Positions 8,751 to 19,800 of a stretch of 64,000 nucleotides of DNA are shown piece by piece; the stretch's first letter is position 1; each line of letters starts with the position of its first letter. A program made the position numbers and the translations under genes. Below the pieces are notes generated by a model. It did not search any database. It saw only the letters and a list, made by a program, of their open reading frames with translations, and was not told the DNA's origin. The DNA comes from Lewinellaceae bacterium. GTDB taxonomy: Bacteria; Bacteroidota; Bacteroidia; Chitinophagales; Saprospiraceae. Location of the stretch: contig JACJYH010000003.1 of NCBI GenBank assembly GCA_020636195.1, positions 434,001 through 498,000 on the forward strand. Reading direction: 5' to 3'.

Positions 8751-9102
8751 CGGTAATCCTGATAATATAGAATCAGAAAGTGGTGGTCCGGACGACCCAC
8801 CGAAAGCGGTGGTGTGTTGTGGAGATAAGTTTGAAGTAGCGCAAGACCGTGCGATGGTGAGTCGCGGTGAGCTCAATTACGAGCTGTACATGGATGCGTA
8901 TTTTAATATGACGGATCTTGCTACTGCAGTAGGTCTCAGCATTTTGACCCCTGAAATTTTTATGGCTCAGAGGGTGGGGGCTGCCGCGAGAGGTGGATTC
9001 AGTTCTTTCAATGCTTTTAAAACAGGTAGAATTGGAACGTCCTCAGAATTGGAAATCAAAATTATAACCCATTATTGTTCCAAATGCTCAATCCACGACT
9101 AA
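8707..9102 (+). pseudogene. Orphan RHS tip 3, truncated and without an immunity gene
   Basis: Contains block A joined by a short linker (GSGNPDNIESESGGPDDPP) to block C, so it shows how the shell end connects directly to the second linker type. After the AARG junction only about 36 residues remain (FSSFNAFKTGRIGTSS ... CSIHD), much shorter than the roughly 90-100 residue tips nearby, and no small same-strand gene follows. An ATG at 8707 is available within the conserved block, but no shell lies upstream. It is probably a decayed cassette that has lost the rest of the toxin and its partner. It could alternatively be a short intact tip; the lack of a partner makes decay more likely. Confidence 0.65.
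8797..8993 (+). repeat. RHS block C, copy 2
   Basis: Second copy of the about 197-bp block at 6427-6623. Differences are mostly single bases (for example GTC/GTG and GGTAGG contexts), consistent with fairly recent duplication or ongoing exchange. Confidence 0.85.
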
Positions 9103-9116
9103 AATTATTTTTAAAT

Positions 9117-9560
9117 TTAGTTTACTCTTGTATCGATAAATTCATACGTTTCATTTGCATGCTCAACTGATAATTTAATTGCTTTAAATTTTACTTGATC
9201 CTTATTTAATATTTCATATTTGTAGGTATCCGTTTTACCTGACTTATCATGAAATTCATAAAAAATGCCATTTTCAACCCACCATATTCCTTCTTCTGTA
9301 ATTTTTTGTACCCTCTTATTAATTATTACTTTAAACTCTAGGATAAACTCTCCTTCAGGCTTTCTAGTCATTTTCCATTCCTTAGTCATTCCCTCAATTT
9401 GATTATTCTTTTCAATACCCTCCCAAACACCTACCAATCTCTTATCTATTTGTTTGCTATTTGGAAGTTTTATAAAATTACTTTTTGATGAACAACTGGA
9501 GATTAAGGCAAAAATGACCATGATTAAAATTGTTCTTAGAGTTGATTTGAGATTTTTCAT
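9117..9560 (-). CDS. Small lipoprotein, lipocalin-like
   Basis: A 147-aa protein with a type II signal peptide: positive N-terminus, hydrophobic core ILIMVIFALI, and lipobox ending SSC with the lipidated cysteine at residue 23. The mature part is beta-rich (LVGVWEGI, KEWKMTRKPEGEFILEFKV, GIWWVENGIFYEF, YEFIDTR). The pattern GxWxG early in the mature protein recalls the small lipocalin-like lipoproteins common in Bacteroidota. No catalytic motif is visible. It lies convergent to the RHS cassette array. A periplasmic or outer-membrane role is expected from the lipobox. An immunity or orphan role in the RHS locus cannot be excluded but is not supported by orientation. Confidence 0.7.
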   Translation of the reverse strand: MKNLKSTLRTILIMVIFALISSCSSKSNFIKLPNSKQIDKRLVGVWEGIEKNNQIEGMTKEWKMTRKPEGEFILEFKVIINKRVQKITEEGIWWVENGIFYEFHDKSGKTDTYKYEILNKDQVKFKAIKLSVEHANETYEFIDTRVN

Positions 9561-10165
9561 TTTTCAAAATTTGTGCAAAATATTTGCTGTTATATTATAA
9601 ATATATTCCTGATTTTTATGGATTCAAATAAGACTTTATTGTTTACATGCAACTGATCTCCACTTCCATGAAACTCTGGACTTCATTGAATTTTTTATCT
9701 ACATTTATTCTACTTGTTTGAGCCTAAAAAAACAATATCCCATCAAAATAGATATTTCAAAATGTGTGCAATAAAAAAAATTATCATTATAGTCAATTAC
9801 CCAATTGAAAATAAGTAATACTGGTCAAATATAATACTTATTGTTATTAGCTGTATATATTCCTAAAATTTTTATTTTTGTTATTTAACGAATAAGTTTC
9901 TTGGAACTATAGAAAAGTAACAGATCATTTGTATTTCAGTGGTTTGTAAGTATCAGAGATGGGAATGGAAAAAAATAATGTAGCAAATGTGGTCTCATGA
10001 AATATATTGACATCAAATATTTGGAAAACATTTCACAAATTTGCAAATATGGGCACACAATTTAGATTTAAGCAGTATAGATATGAATAAGTTGGAGGAA
10101 TATAGCCCCCAAAAATTCAGACCACATACCAAAATCAATTTTTCAACTGCTAAAGTGTATTTCAA
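9561..10165. other. Intergenic region, no recognised content
   Basis: About 600 bases of AT-rich DNA between the lipoprotein start and the end of the XRE gene. The only open frame (about 62 codons near 10041-10229, plus strand) has no start context or family resemblance and overlaps the XRE gene's 3' end. I see no tRNA, repeat or terminator here. It must contain the lipoprotein promoter, but no clear TAnnTTTG box is seen. Confidence 0.6.
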
Positions 10166-10546
10166 TTACTTCTTCAAATGTTTTTTCAGCAGGTCAATCA
10201 CTGTTTTAAGTGAATTTTGCACATTTTGATCTGAATAATTGTGGATGAGAGTGCTGTGATTACCATAGCTTCCATTATAGATAGTAATATTATCTGACCT
10301 ATGAGGTATCAAAACCGTAATAGGAATTTTAAAAAACTCTGCAATTGCCTCCAATTTAGCAATGGTGATCTCTACTTTACCGTTTTCGAGGCGACTGTAA
10401 TTAGAAATATCCATACCTAGATGATCCGCTATCACTTGTTGCGATAGATTGTGACGCATTCTTTCTTCTTTGATACGGATAGCAATCAGCTGGTTGGTGG
10501 TCAAACTTTCATGATGGTCATCTGTAGGAGGTGGAGATATCGACAT
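10166..10546 (-). CDS. XRE-family helix-turn-helix regulator
   Basis: A 126-aa protein with an N-terminal HTH_3 domain (residues about 19-75: IAIRIKEERMRHNLSQQVIA, HLGMDISNYSRLENGKVEIT, IAKLEAIAEFFKIPITVLI) and a short C-terminal tail that may dimerise (LKTVIDLLKKHLKK). The Cro/CI-type fold binds DNA, and proteins this size usually regulate themselves or a neighbour. A frame extends to a TTG at 10579, but a TAnnTTTG promoter box lies between the two positions, so the ATG at 10546 is the start. The target is unknown; adjacent candidates are the giant T9SS gene and the RHS array. Confidence 0.85.
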   Translation of the reverse strand: MSISPPPTDDHHESLTTNQLIAIRIKEERMRHNLSQQVIADHLGMDISNYSRLENGKVEITIAKLEAIAEFFKIPITVLIPHRSDNITIYNGSYGNHSTLIHNYSDQNVQNSLKTVIDLLKKHLKK

Positions 10547-10565
10547 AAAACTACTATTATGGTGG

Positions 10566-10573
10566 CAAATATA
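10566..10573 (-). promoter_or_regulatory. -7 promoter box of the XRE gene
   Basis: Reads TATATTTG on the minus strand, an exact match to the Bacteroidota -7 consensus TAnnTTTG, about 20 bases before the ATG at 10546. It decides between the two possible starts of the XRE gene. Confidence 0.6.
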
Positions 10574-10770
10574 GCACAAGTATAATTTGTTGGAAAATTA
10601 TTAAGCCGGTAATCCAATATTTATTCTAATTATAGGTCAATGAGGAGCACTGTTGAACTGGCATCAAGTTGAATAATGTTGTGTGGAATGTTTCTCATCG
10701 TTTCCAAATCTGACATATGTAATTTTAGAAAATTGCTTGCCTTTATTTCAAATTAATGCCCATTGCAAAA

Positions 10771-10809
10771 AAGAAAAGCCAATTCGAACTTACATCCGAA
10801 TTGGCTTTT
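10771..10809 (-). terminator. Terminator of the giant T9SS gene
   Basis: Thirteen-base perfect stem AAAAGCCAATTCG/CGAATTGGCTTTT (10774-10786 with 10797-10809) with a ten-base loop and a T-rich tract on the minus-strand exit side. It sits 23 bases beyond the stop at 10832. A-runs on the other side make it usable in both directions. Confidence 0.85.
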
Positions 10810-10831
10810 TTTATGCTTTGATGCTAAAGAA

Positions 10832-13800
10832 TTATTCTATAAGCAACATCTTGAATGTTTCAACTTGACCATTGAAGAGAAGTTCCCCAATAAACAATCC
10901 TCTTTGAGGCAATTGTTCTTTAGTCACTTCAAGTTTGTTTATTCCCGCTGCCACAGAGTAGTCGCGTGAAAATACAAGTCTGCCTGTAACATCCCTCAAT
11001 GTCAAATGTACTTGACCCGTTGTCGGCAATGACACTACCACACTTGTCTTTTCAGACCATGGGTTTGGTTGAGTATTCAAATATGTCATTGTTCCCAATT
11101 CTGCGTTTCGCTGCCTTAATTCTATGGCATGTGTGGTCAACTCAGCATCATATATTTCCGGATGCATACTCTGATGCAAGCTCAAACTACGGTCTTTAGA
11201 ACTACTATTCAGAACTACAATTTCAAACAGCACGTCTCCATTTTTAACCGAAATGGCTTGCTTACCATCATATACGATTCTCAAAATTCCATTTTCAAAA
11301 TGATAATGGCTTTCATCCAACTCCAACGCAGCAGGTTTGATAGTAACTGCACTCGCTGTCGGCAAACTTATTGATATCTGGAATCCTGCTATTTTAGAAT
11401 TTTGACCTGCTATTATTTCAGTGGTATAATCAGATCCGAAATCTTGCGTAATTTCTGACTCAAAAATATAAGGTGCATTCCTTGAACTCAATTTATTGCT
11501 CTGTACGCCATCCGGTGAATAACTGTCATTGACATCTCCAACTTTTACTCCTGTGAAGAGGACATTGATGCTTTCATCAAACGGATCAATATTGCATCTC
11601 TCGTCAAATACTCCAATGAAAGGATTGGTGACATCAGGGAATGTATAATGCTGATCTACCATTCTCCATGAAGTGTTTCTTGGGAATTTTTGATAAATTC
11701 CAAGCAACATCTTTCTTAATTCTGATATGTCAGACACTGTGATCTTCTTGTCATTATTCACATCCGCTGCGATGATCTTGAATGGAGAGTTCAAATATGG
11801 CGCACCTAAAATGTGCTTTTGAATGTATATCAAGTCCAAAGTACTGACTCCTTCAAGATACTTATTGTCACGACCTGGCAACACAGTGTAACTTCCACCA
11901 AAATCCATATCTTCAAACGCAAAGTTACCATCAATGCCGGTGACTTGTTCAGGCATACTGCTACCGATCAATTGTACTGCTACTTCAGGGACTTTTATGC
12001 CTGCTTCAGTCACCACACCTCCTGTAATAGAAGGTCTGATGATAGGACAATAGTGATTTGGATCCATGGTAATAGATGCTGTAGTACACTGTTCAAATGG
12101 TGCCGAAGCTCCTACATACCAGAAATAGACATGCAATTGTCTTGCAACTCCTACATCACTACAGTATGATGTGACAAGAGTGTCGTTAATATCAGTATTT
12201 GAAAATGAAGTCACAATATCGGCACATGAGTTTCCAATGGAACCATGTTGAGACGAATATTCATACGCTTCAAGGTTATCATTGATAAGTGGGTGAAGTT
12301 TGACACAAGTTACTACGGGAGCATTGTTATCAATGACTTCAACAGTAAACGCAAATGAGACTATTGTGTTTGTACATGGTTCTGTTGCTGACAGTGTGAC
12401 TGTAGTTGTACCTTCCGGATATTGGCCGGTGACATTAAAATCATCGGTGTTATTGAAATCATTGTATAATTCCAAGTTACATCCATTTGCTGTATGGAAA
12501 CTTCCATCCAAACTGGCATAATTGCAATCTATAGCTGGATCCAAATACAAAATTGTATCTGCTGGTCCGGTTATAACTGGAATTTCTACAGTAACAGTGA
12601 TGACTTGCGTATGTGTGAAGGTTAACACACCACCACCTATGATTTCAGCACAGTTATCTTGAACAGTCCAAACTCTATTAAATACACCACCGCAAATCGG
12701 CCCAGTAGGTAAATCATCAGTATATGAAATTTGGATATCACTACATGGAGAAGCATTAGTGGCTACAGTTGCTTGTCCAAGGATAGAAGGGTCAAAATCA
12801 GCACAATTTGAAACTGTGACATCCGGAGGGAATGTAATATCGGCTTCTAACAAAGGATCAGGATTGATAAATGTGATCAATTGTACGCAAGATTCTGAAT
12901 TTCCTGAAATATCGCTTGCCACAAAGGTTCTTGTGATTTGACCTATACCACAACCATTGACATCTACTATATCAAATTCATTGATGCCTAATCCATTTGG
13001 ACAGTTGTCATCAAAGAATGGTGAACCATAAGTAGATAATGGGATATTTGGATCATATTGATCGCAGTTAAATGTAAGATCAGATGGACAAAGTAATGTC
13101 GGTGGTATTGTATCTTGGATGGTTACTACCGCAGTACAAGTAAGTGAACTACCCGAAATTGTATTCGTTACAGTGAGCGTCACTATCTGCTGACCAATCT
13201 GGTTACAGAAAAATTGATCAGGATTGACATCCGCAGTGATATCAGCACAAGCACCTGCACTACCAGTGCTGATATCTTGTGGTTCTATCATGACAGCACC
13301 ACTATCATCTAAATAAACGGTAATGTCTTGTGTAGTACATGTCAGCGTACCAGGATCTACAAAAACTTGGTATGATCCAGTGTTGACACATGCATTGATA
13401 TCTGTTACAGTCACAAAATAAACTGTGGTGGTATCCGGAGTGACATAGATGGTGTCATTGGTTTCTCCTGTATTCCAGAGATAAGCGCTACCGCCGGTAA
13501 CTACCAAAGTATCAGATTCGCCAAGGCAAATCATATCATCACCGCTGATATTTACAATCGGTAGAGGAAGAACATTGACTGTATAACTTCCTGAGTTGAA
13601 ACAGCCTTCATCGTCTGTGATGGTGACTGTATATGTCGTCGTATCTGCCGGTGTTACAATTATTTGTTGAGTTGTTTCTCCTGTACTCCAAAGGTAACTC
13701 TGCGCAATTGATGAAAACAATATTGCCGGATTTCCAAGACATACTTCATCATCACCTGTGATAGTCACCACTGGTGGAGTATTGATAAAGACAGTTGCCG

Positions 13801-16800
13801 AAGTGGAAGATTGACATCCATTGCCATCAGTTACAGTAACAAAGAATGTAGAATCAACTACCGGAGATACGGTAATAGATGTAGTTGTCGCACCGGTTGA
13901 CCAGATATATGATGTGCCACCAGCTGCCGTAAGAACGGTAGATGTATTCGGACAAATATTCAAATCACCGGAAATAACTCCTACTGGTAGTGGATTGATA
14001 TCTACAGTAAATTGGGCTACACTTGAACAACCATTGGCATCTGTGCCAGTGACTGTGTATGTTGTCTCTGCGATCGGAGCAACCGTAATAGAAGTCGTCG
14101 TTTCTCCTGTACTCCATTCGTATGCTATTCCACCTGAAGCAGTCAATGTAGATGAACTACCAAGACAGATTTCATCATCACCAGTTATCTGGATATTGAT
14201 TGTCAATCCATTGACATCTACTGTATGGCTGTCCGAAGCTACGCAACCATTAGAATCTGTACCTGTCACAGAATAAACTGTTGATGTACTTGGAGACACA
14301 AAGATTGTCTGAGTGGTTTCTCCAGTGCTCCATATATAAGTTTGCGCACCAGATGCTGTCAATGGTGTTGTTTCATTGATACATATGACATTAGACCCTG
14401 AAATCAAAACATTTGGCTGTGGATTGATCGTTACCGTTGCGCTAGTAGTACCGGTACAACCATTGACGTCAGTTGCAGTGACAGTGTATGTTGTGTTCTG
14501 TGTCGGAGAAACTGTAATAGAAGCAGTTGTCCCCCCATTACTCCAAACATATGAAGCACCACCCGCAGCTGTCAAAGTTGTGGAACTTCCCACACAAATA
14601 GTTTTGTTACCTGAAACAGTGACTATTGGTGCTTGATGTACTGTGACTTCAAATTCCAGTACAGCTGTACAGCGCACTTCATTTGAAACTGTTACAGAAT
14701 AGGTGGTTGTAGATGTTGGGTGCACAGTGATTGACGGTGTAGATTCACCTGTATTCCAATGGTATTTCACACCACCAACAACAGTCAAAACTGATGACTC
14801 TCCAAGACAAATATCTGAATCACCTTCCAAAGTCGCTACAACAGGATTATCAAGACAAATTCTTTCGCACACATCAGAGTCATTATTATCTTGAACATCC
14901 ACAATAACTTTACAAATATCATAATGGCCAAAGATATCAATTACATACCAATCAATCTCAACTTGACCTTTATCAAAGCAATCAAAGCATTTCAAAGTGT
15001 CGATCGGATCATGTGAAAAAGCAAATGTAATGTCATGACCACATGGGTGGAAGCTAGATGCATTCAATGTACTTGCTCTGATGCAACCCATCTCTGTGTC
15101 CGGAATTCCATCTCCATTGATATCCATTGGAGATAAAGACACGCTGATTTGTTGCAAACAAGATGCCTTAGGATTATCATTATTGTGGACAAATACCAAT
15201 TGATCATCTGATGTCACATTACCGCAGCCATCTTCAAAGGACCATAACACCCTATGTGTACCTACAGGGAATTCAGCAGTAAATGACTTACTGGCTCCTA
15301 ATCCGGAATTGGTTACGTCAAATGTTCCATTGTTATCAAAATCAATTTTATATGTCCATCTCAATTTATTGTCCGGTGTACAGACATCGGAAGCTGAAGC
15401 TGATAGAGTTACATCTGCATAATCACAAACTCCTGGCTCTGTCAGTGCAACTACGTCTAAGACAGGATTGTCAAATACCGGTGCAATAGAGTTCACAACT
15501 TTGATGACTTGCTGGAATTTATATGGCTGATAGTCGCTACCTAACCTATTCATTTCACACCAGTCAATCACGGTCCATGTCCTTAAAATCTTAAAGCATG
15601 CTCCGGTAACAAAATTAAATACTTCATCTTTATATGAAGCCGCTGCAAGGCCACAATCGGATTGTGTTATTATGGGATAGCCTCTTAAATCATCAAAATT
15701 TTCTGGTTTTAGGTCATCCACACTACAACCATCTGTGACTGTAAAATCAATAGACTTTACAACATCTACTGCAGGGTCAAACCTATCATAAGAAATCACG
15801 GAAATAACCTGTGTACATGTCACTTCATTGGTACCGTCAGTACCAACAAATGTCCTATAAATCTCTCCTTCTCTACAAGAATTAAGATCAAAAACTGGAT
15901 CTAATTCTGAATATTCTGTCGCACATGCGTCTGTTACTATTGGCTCTCCAAATGGAGATAAATCTAAATCCTGATGGACTTCATCACATGAAATTGTCGC
16001 ATTGGCAGGACAAGTTATTGATGGAAAATGCTTATCTTGGATGGTCACATTAACCATACAGAAGTTTTCATTTCCTGAAGCATCCTTGGCTCTTAAGCCT
16101 ACCATAAAGGTTTCACCTACATCACTACAATCAAAGACAACATAATCACTATAGACAATTGGTCTGTCCATCCTTGCTACGTGGAGGCTATCCAAACTAC
16201 AATTATCAAACGTACCATCATCTATATTTTTAGGATATATATAAGCTTCTCCTTGACTATTGATTCCTGCAACAGTTGCACCTTTACAAATCATGACTGG
16301 TGCTGTCTTATCATGTACATAAACATTGAAGCTGTATTGGCTGCTATTTTTACAATCATCATACGCAACATAAGTTATGATATTATCACCCACTGGCAAA
16401 TCAATCTGAGTTCCTGCAACTACATGATCTACAAAACCTCCTGGATATGTAGCAGTTACGTATGCAACATTACCACATGCATCAGTAACTACTGGTACTG
16501 GTAATGTAAATTTTGCCTGACAAAGTCCATGACCACTGACGGAAATGGTAACATCATCAATATCAGCAAATGTTGGTGTCGTAGTATCAACAATATCAAT
16601 ATATTGCTTATGTCTGATGAAATCTCTTGTATCACAATGTTCTTCATACACTAGCCATTCTCTCACAATTTTTCTTACACATCCTATTTTTACTTCAGAA
16701 TCAACATAAGTGGTATAAACATTACATAATTCATCTAAATAAGGATACATATCTAATCCTGCTATAGTCGGCACGCCAGTTTCTTCTACCACCGGACGTC

Positions 16801-19800
16801 CAAAATCATCTTCAGTAAATTGTGTACAAACCAAAGGATTATCATTAACCATTATATGGTCTTCAGGCCATGCAATGATGGATAAATCAGGTCTTGTAAC
16901 ATCTATTCTCATGTTGCACACAGCTGATTTATTGCCATATTGGTCTGTAGCTTGATATGACCTATTGATGTACTTGATCAACTTTGGATCACACGACAAT
17001 GCCGTTATTTGCTCATTAATCAAGATATTTACTACGTCGCCACCACAGTTGTCCGTCTCAAATGGACCTTTGTAATTATCCAAGAAATAACATGGTATTG
17101 AAATATTTGGCTGACATACGGAAACAGGTGGTGTTTTATCGGCCACTGTGATGGATGACCAACATGAATTTCCACCACATCCTTCTATCAGTTTGGCCAT
17201 TACAGTTTTACCGATATATTCTCTTGTCAAAATATTACCGCCAATAACATTTCCTGATGCATCTGTGAGCATGACACTGTAAGGAGATGTTGGGTTCAAT
17301 GTTCCTGCCACCATCATCTGAGGTGTTATCTCCATTGTACAATTACCATCCAATGAGACATTGAAATCACCTATACAAGCAATAGATGCTCCATCTGGAG
17401 CTCCCAACATGACAGTTAATATAGCGGGAGCACTACACTCATTATCAGAATTGACAGTAATGATGTGTGCACCGGTAGAATAACCAGTCCAATCGACTGT
17501 CAAGCTACTTGTGGTTTCGCCCACAACTTCTACATCATCTATTGTCCATGTATAACTCGTTCCGGAAACAGACGTAGCGGTATAGGTTGCTTCACCATCA
17601 ATACACAATGATTGTGGTCCGGATACTGTTACCTTTTCAAAAGAACATGTAGTCCCCGGCACATTTACCTGTTGAATATCTCCGTATTTATTTCTAAATG
17701 TTACTGCAAAACCCTTCCCATCCAAATGTACTGCTTCGAGCAAATAATAACTATGTCCAGGATGCGGATGGGCAAATTCTGTGAGAACATAACCATTGGC
17801 TAATGGAATCGGGGCAGCTGGTGGAAGTGGTGATGCAAAATCATACAATCCTGTTGAGGATTCTACATACCAACCTTCATCAACGGCTGATGCAATTTTA
17901 AGGAAAAGTTCAAACTGTCCATTGTATGGTGTCGTTGCAGACCTACATGAAGAACATGGCTCAAACTCCGCAGGACAAATCAATACTACATAAGCAGTAG
18001 ATATATTGTTTGAATCATCATCTTTTGAGTTATCATCTGTAGTTGTTGTTATAATCTCCCTATTATATTGGTCAAATATTTCTTTTAGCTCTGCGGTATT
18101 ATAAATTGTATATGGATGTCTAACATTAGCATCAATTCTAAGAAATATTGAAATGGTATGTGATTGTCCGGGAGCAAGATCACCAGGAAACTCTACAGTT
18201 CTATAAGCTACTCCATCTATTTCTGTCCAATTTGGATCTTCCAATGTCATCACTTCAGGAATGTAATCCATAATAACCACCTTAGTTACAGGTTCTGTAC
18301 CCAAGTTATTGAAAGTGATATTATATTCAACCAAATCCCCTGCATTTGCAGATCGAGATTTTGCTGTTTTGAGAATTCCAACCTCGATTTGGCCAACTCT
18401 AATCAATGCAGGATCATGGTCATCTTCATCGATATCTCCATGATCATCCATCATATTATCAGTAGGTGTACCTACCTTTCCGCCTAAATCATTAGAAACA
18501 TCCGCATCAGGAGTGGAATCGAAATCACTAGAACCTTTATCTCCATTACATGCAAAAGATGAAATCTCAGCATAGTTTGTGATGCCACTGGAGCCTGTAA
18601 TATCGGTTACGACATATGTCAATTCATATTCTCTACATTCTCCTGCAGCCAATGGTTTTTCTTCGTGATAAACAACGGTATTACCATCATCAGATAGTGT
18701 CCAAGAAGTATTTGCTTTTGGATCAAACAGCAATGTTGGAAGAATATAATTTGAGATGTCAAATGCTTCTGCATCTTGAGTTCCTTGATTGCAAACCTGT
18801 GTTACCAGTGTCACAGGCGAACCTGCATTGATAAGATCATTTGTCTTAGGATAGTGCATCAAAGCCAAATCACAAATAGGCAATCTTAAGACAGATTCAG
18901 AATCTGAAATATTGTCAAAGCAAATTTCAATATTCTCTATTTCTTCACCGGATGCATCAATTAATGATACAAATTCTATGGTATTTTCAAAATCATATAC
19001 CGCAGCTTTCGGATCAAAGCGAAGATGAACTTCTAAATTTACTTTCTGACCCGCTAAGAAATCTCCTGTGTGGGTATAGGTAATATTGTCTCCATCCACA
19101 ACCCAATCCGGGTTTAATAAAGGATCAAAAATAATGCCTTTTGATGTTGCATTTTGAATTGTAAATCCAAGGATATTTGCCACACCTTTATTCACAACTT
19201 CAACATCAATATTGACAATATCATCCCTTAATATGACTTCATTAAGTAAAGTTTGACTGACTGCCAATGCACATTCACCTGCCAATCTTAGTCCAATATC
19301 AATGGTGTGATCCACACTCTGTGGAGTGACAGCGATTAAATTTGAAGTACAATTATTATCACTGAATGGGTTATTATCAATTAAGTAATTATCCCTTAAG
19401 GTTGTGAAAGTATAGCTAGCCCCATTGATTGAAAGTGTATTATCTACGTAAATGCTTGGATCTACCTGAACAAAGTAGGTTTTGCCTGACTGTAATCCAT
19501 CAAGTACATTTGAGTTATCAAACAAATAGTTACCTGAAGCATCTGTTATGGTCGTACCTACTACTGTACAATTTTCATCTAACAAGTTCAAGGTCAATCC
19601 AACTACACCATTTTCACCGGCATCTTGATACCCGTTTTGATTGTCATCAAACCAAACAAAATTACCGATTTGAAGGTCATTCAGTCCACAAACACCAATA
19701 ATCTCTCCGAAGCCGGTTGCTTTGCCAAAGACTTCAGTGATATTTTGGGTATATAGTTCCAATGATCCTTCTTTTTCGCCTGTAGTCGTATTATATCTGT

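Noticed and set aside
10041..10229. 62-codon plus-strand frame before and over the XRE gene end
   Set aside because: No start context, no family resemblance, and it overlaps the coding 3' end of a convincing gene.
10683..10969. Two short plus-strand frames at the end of the giant gene
   Set aside because: They run through the terminator hairpin and the antisense of the T9SS domain.
13370..14890. Regular about 213-bp repeats considered as a CRISPR or satellite array
   Set aside because: Units are long, coding and without unique spacers; they encode tandem protein domains.
13821..14894. Several plus-strand frames with repeated PEAVNV/PVLQTY-like sequence
   Set aside because: They are the antisense of the seven Ig-like repeats; the repetition comes from the true gene on the minus strand.
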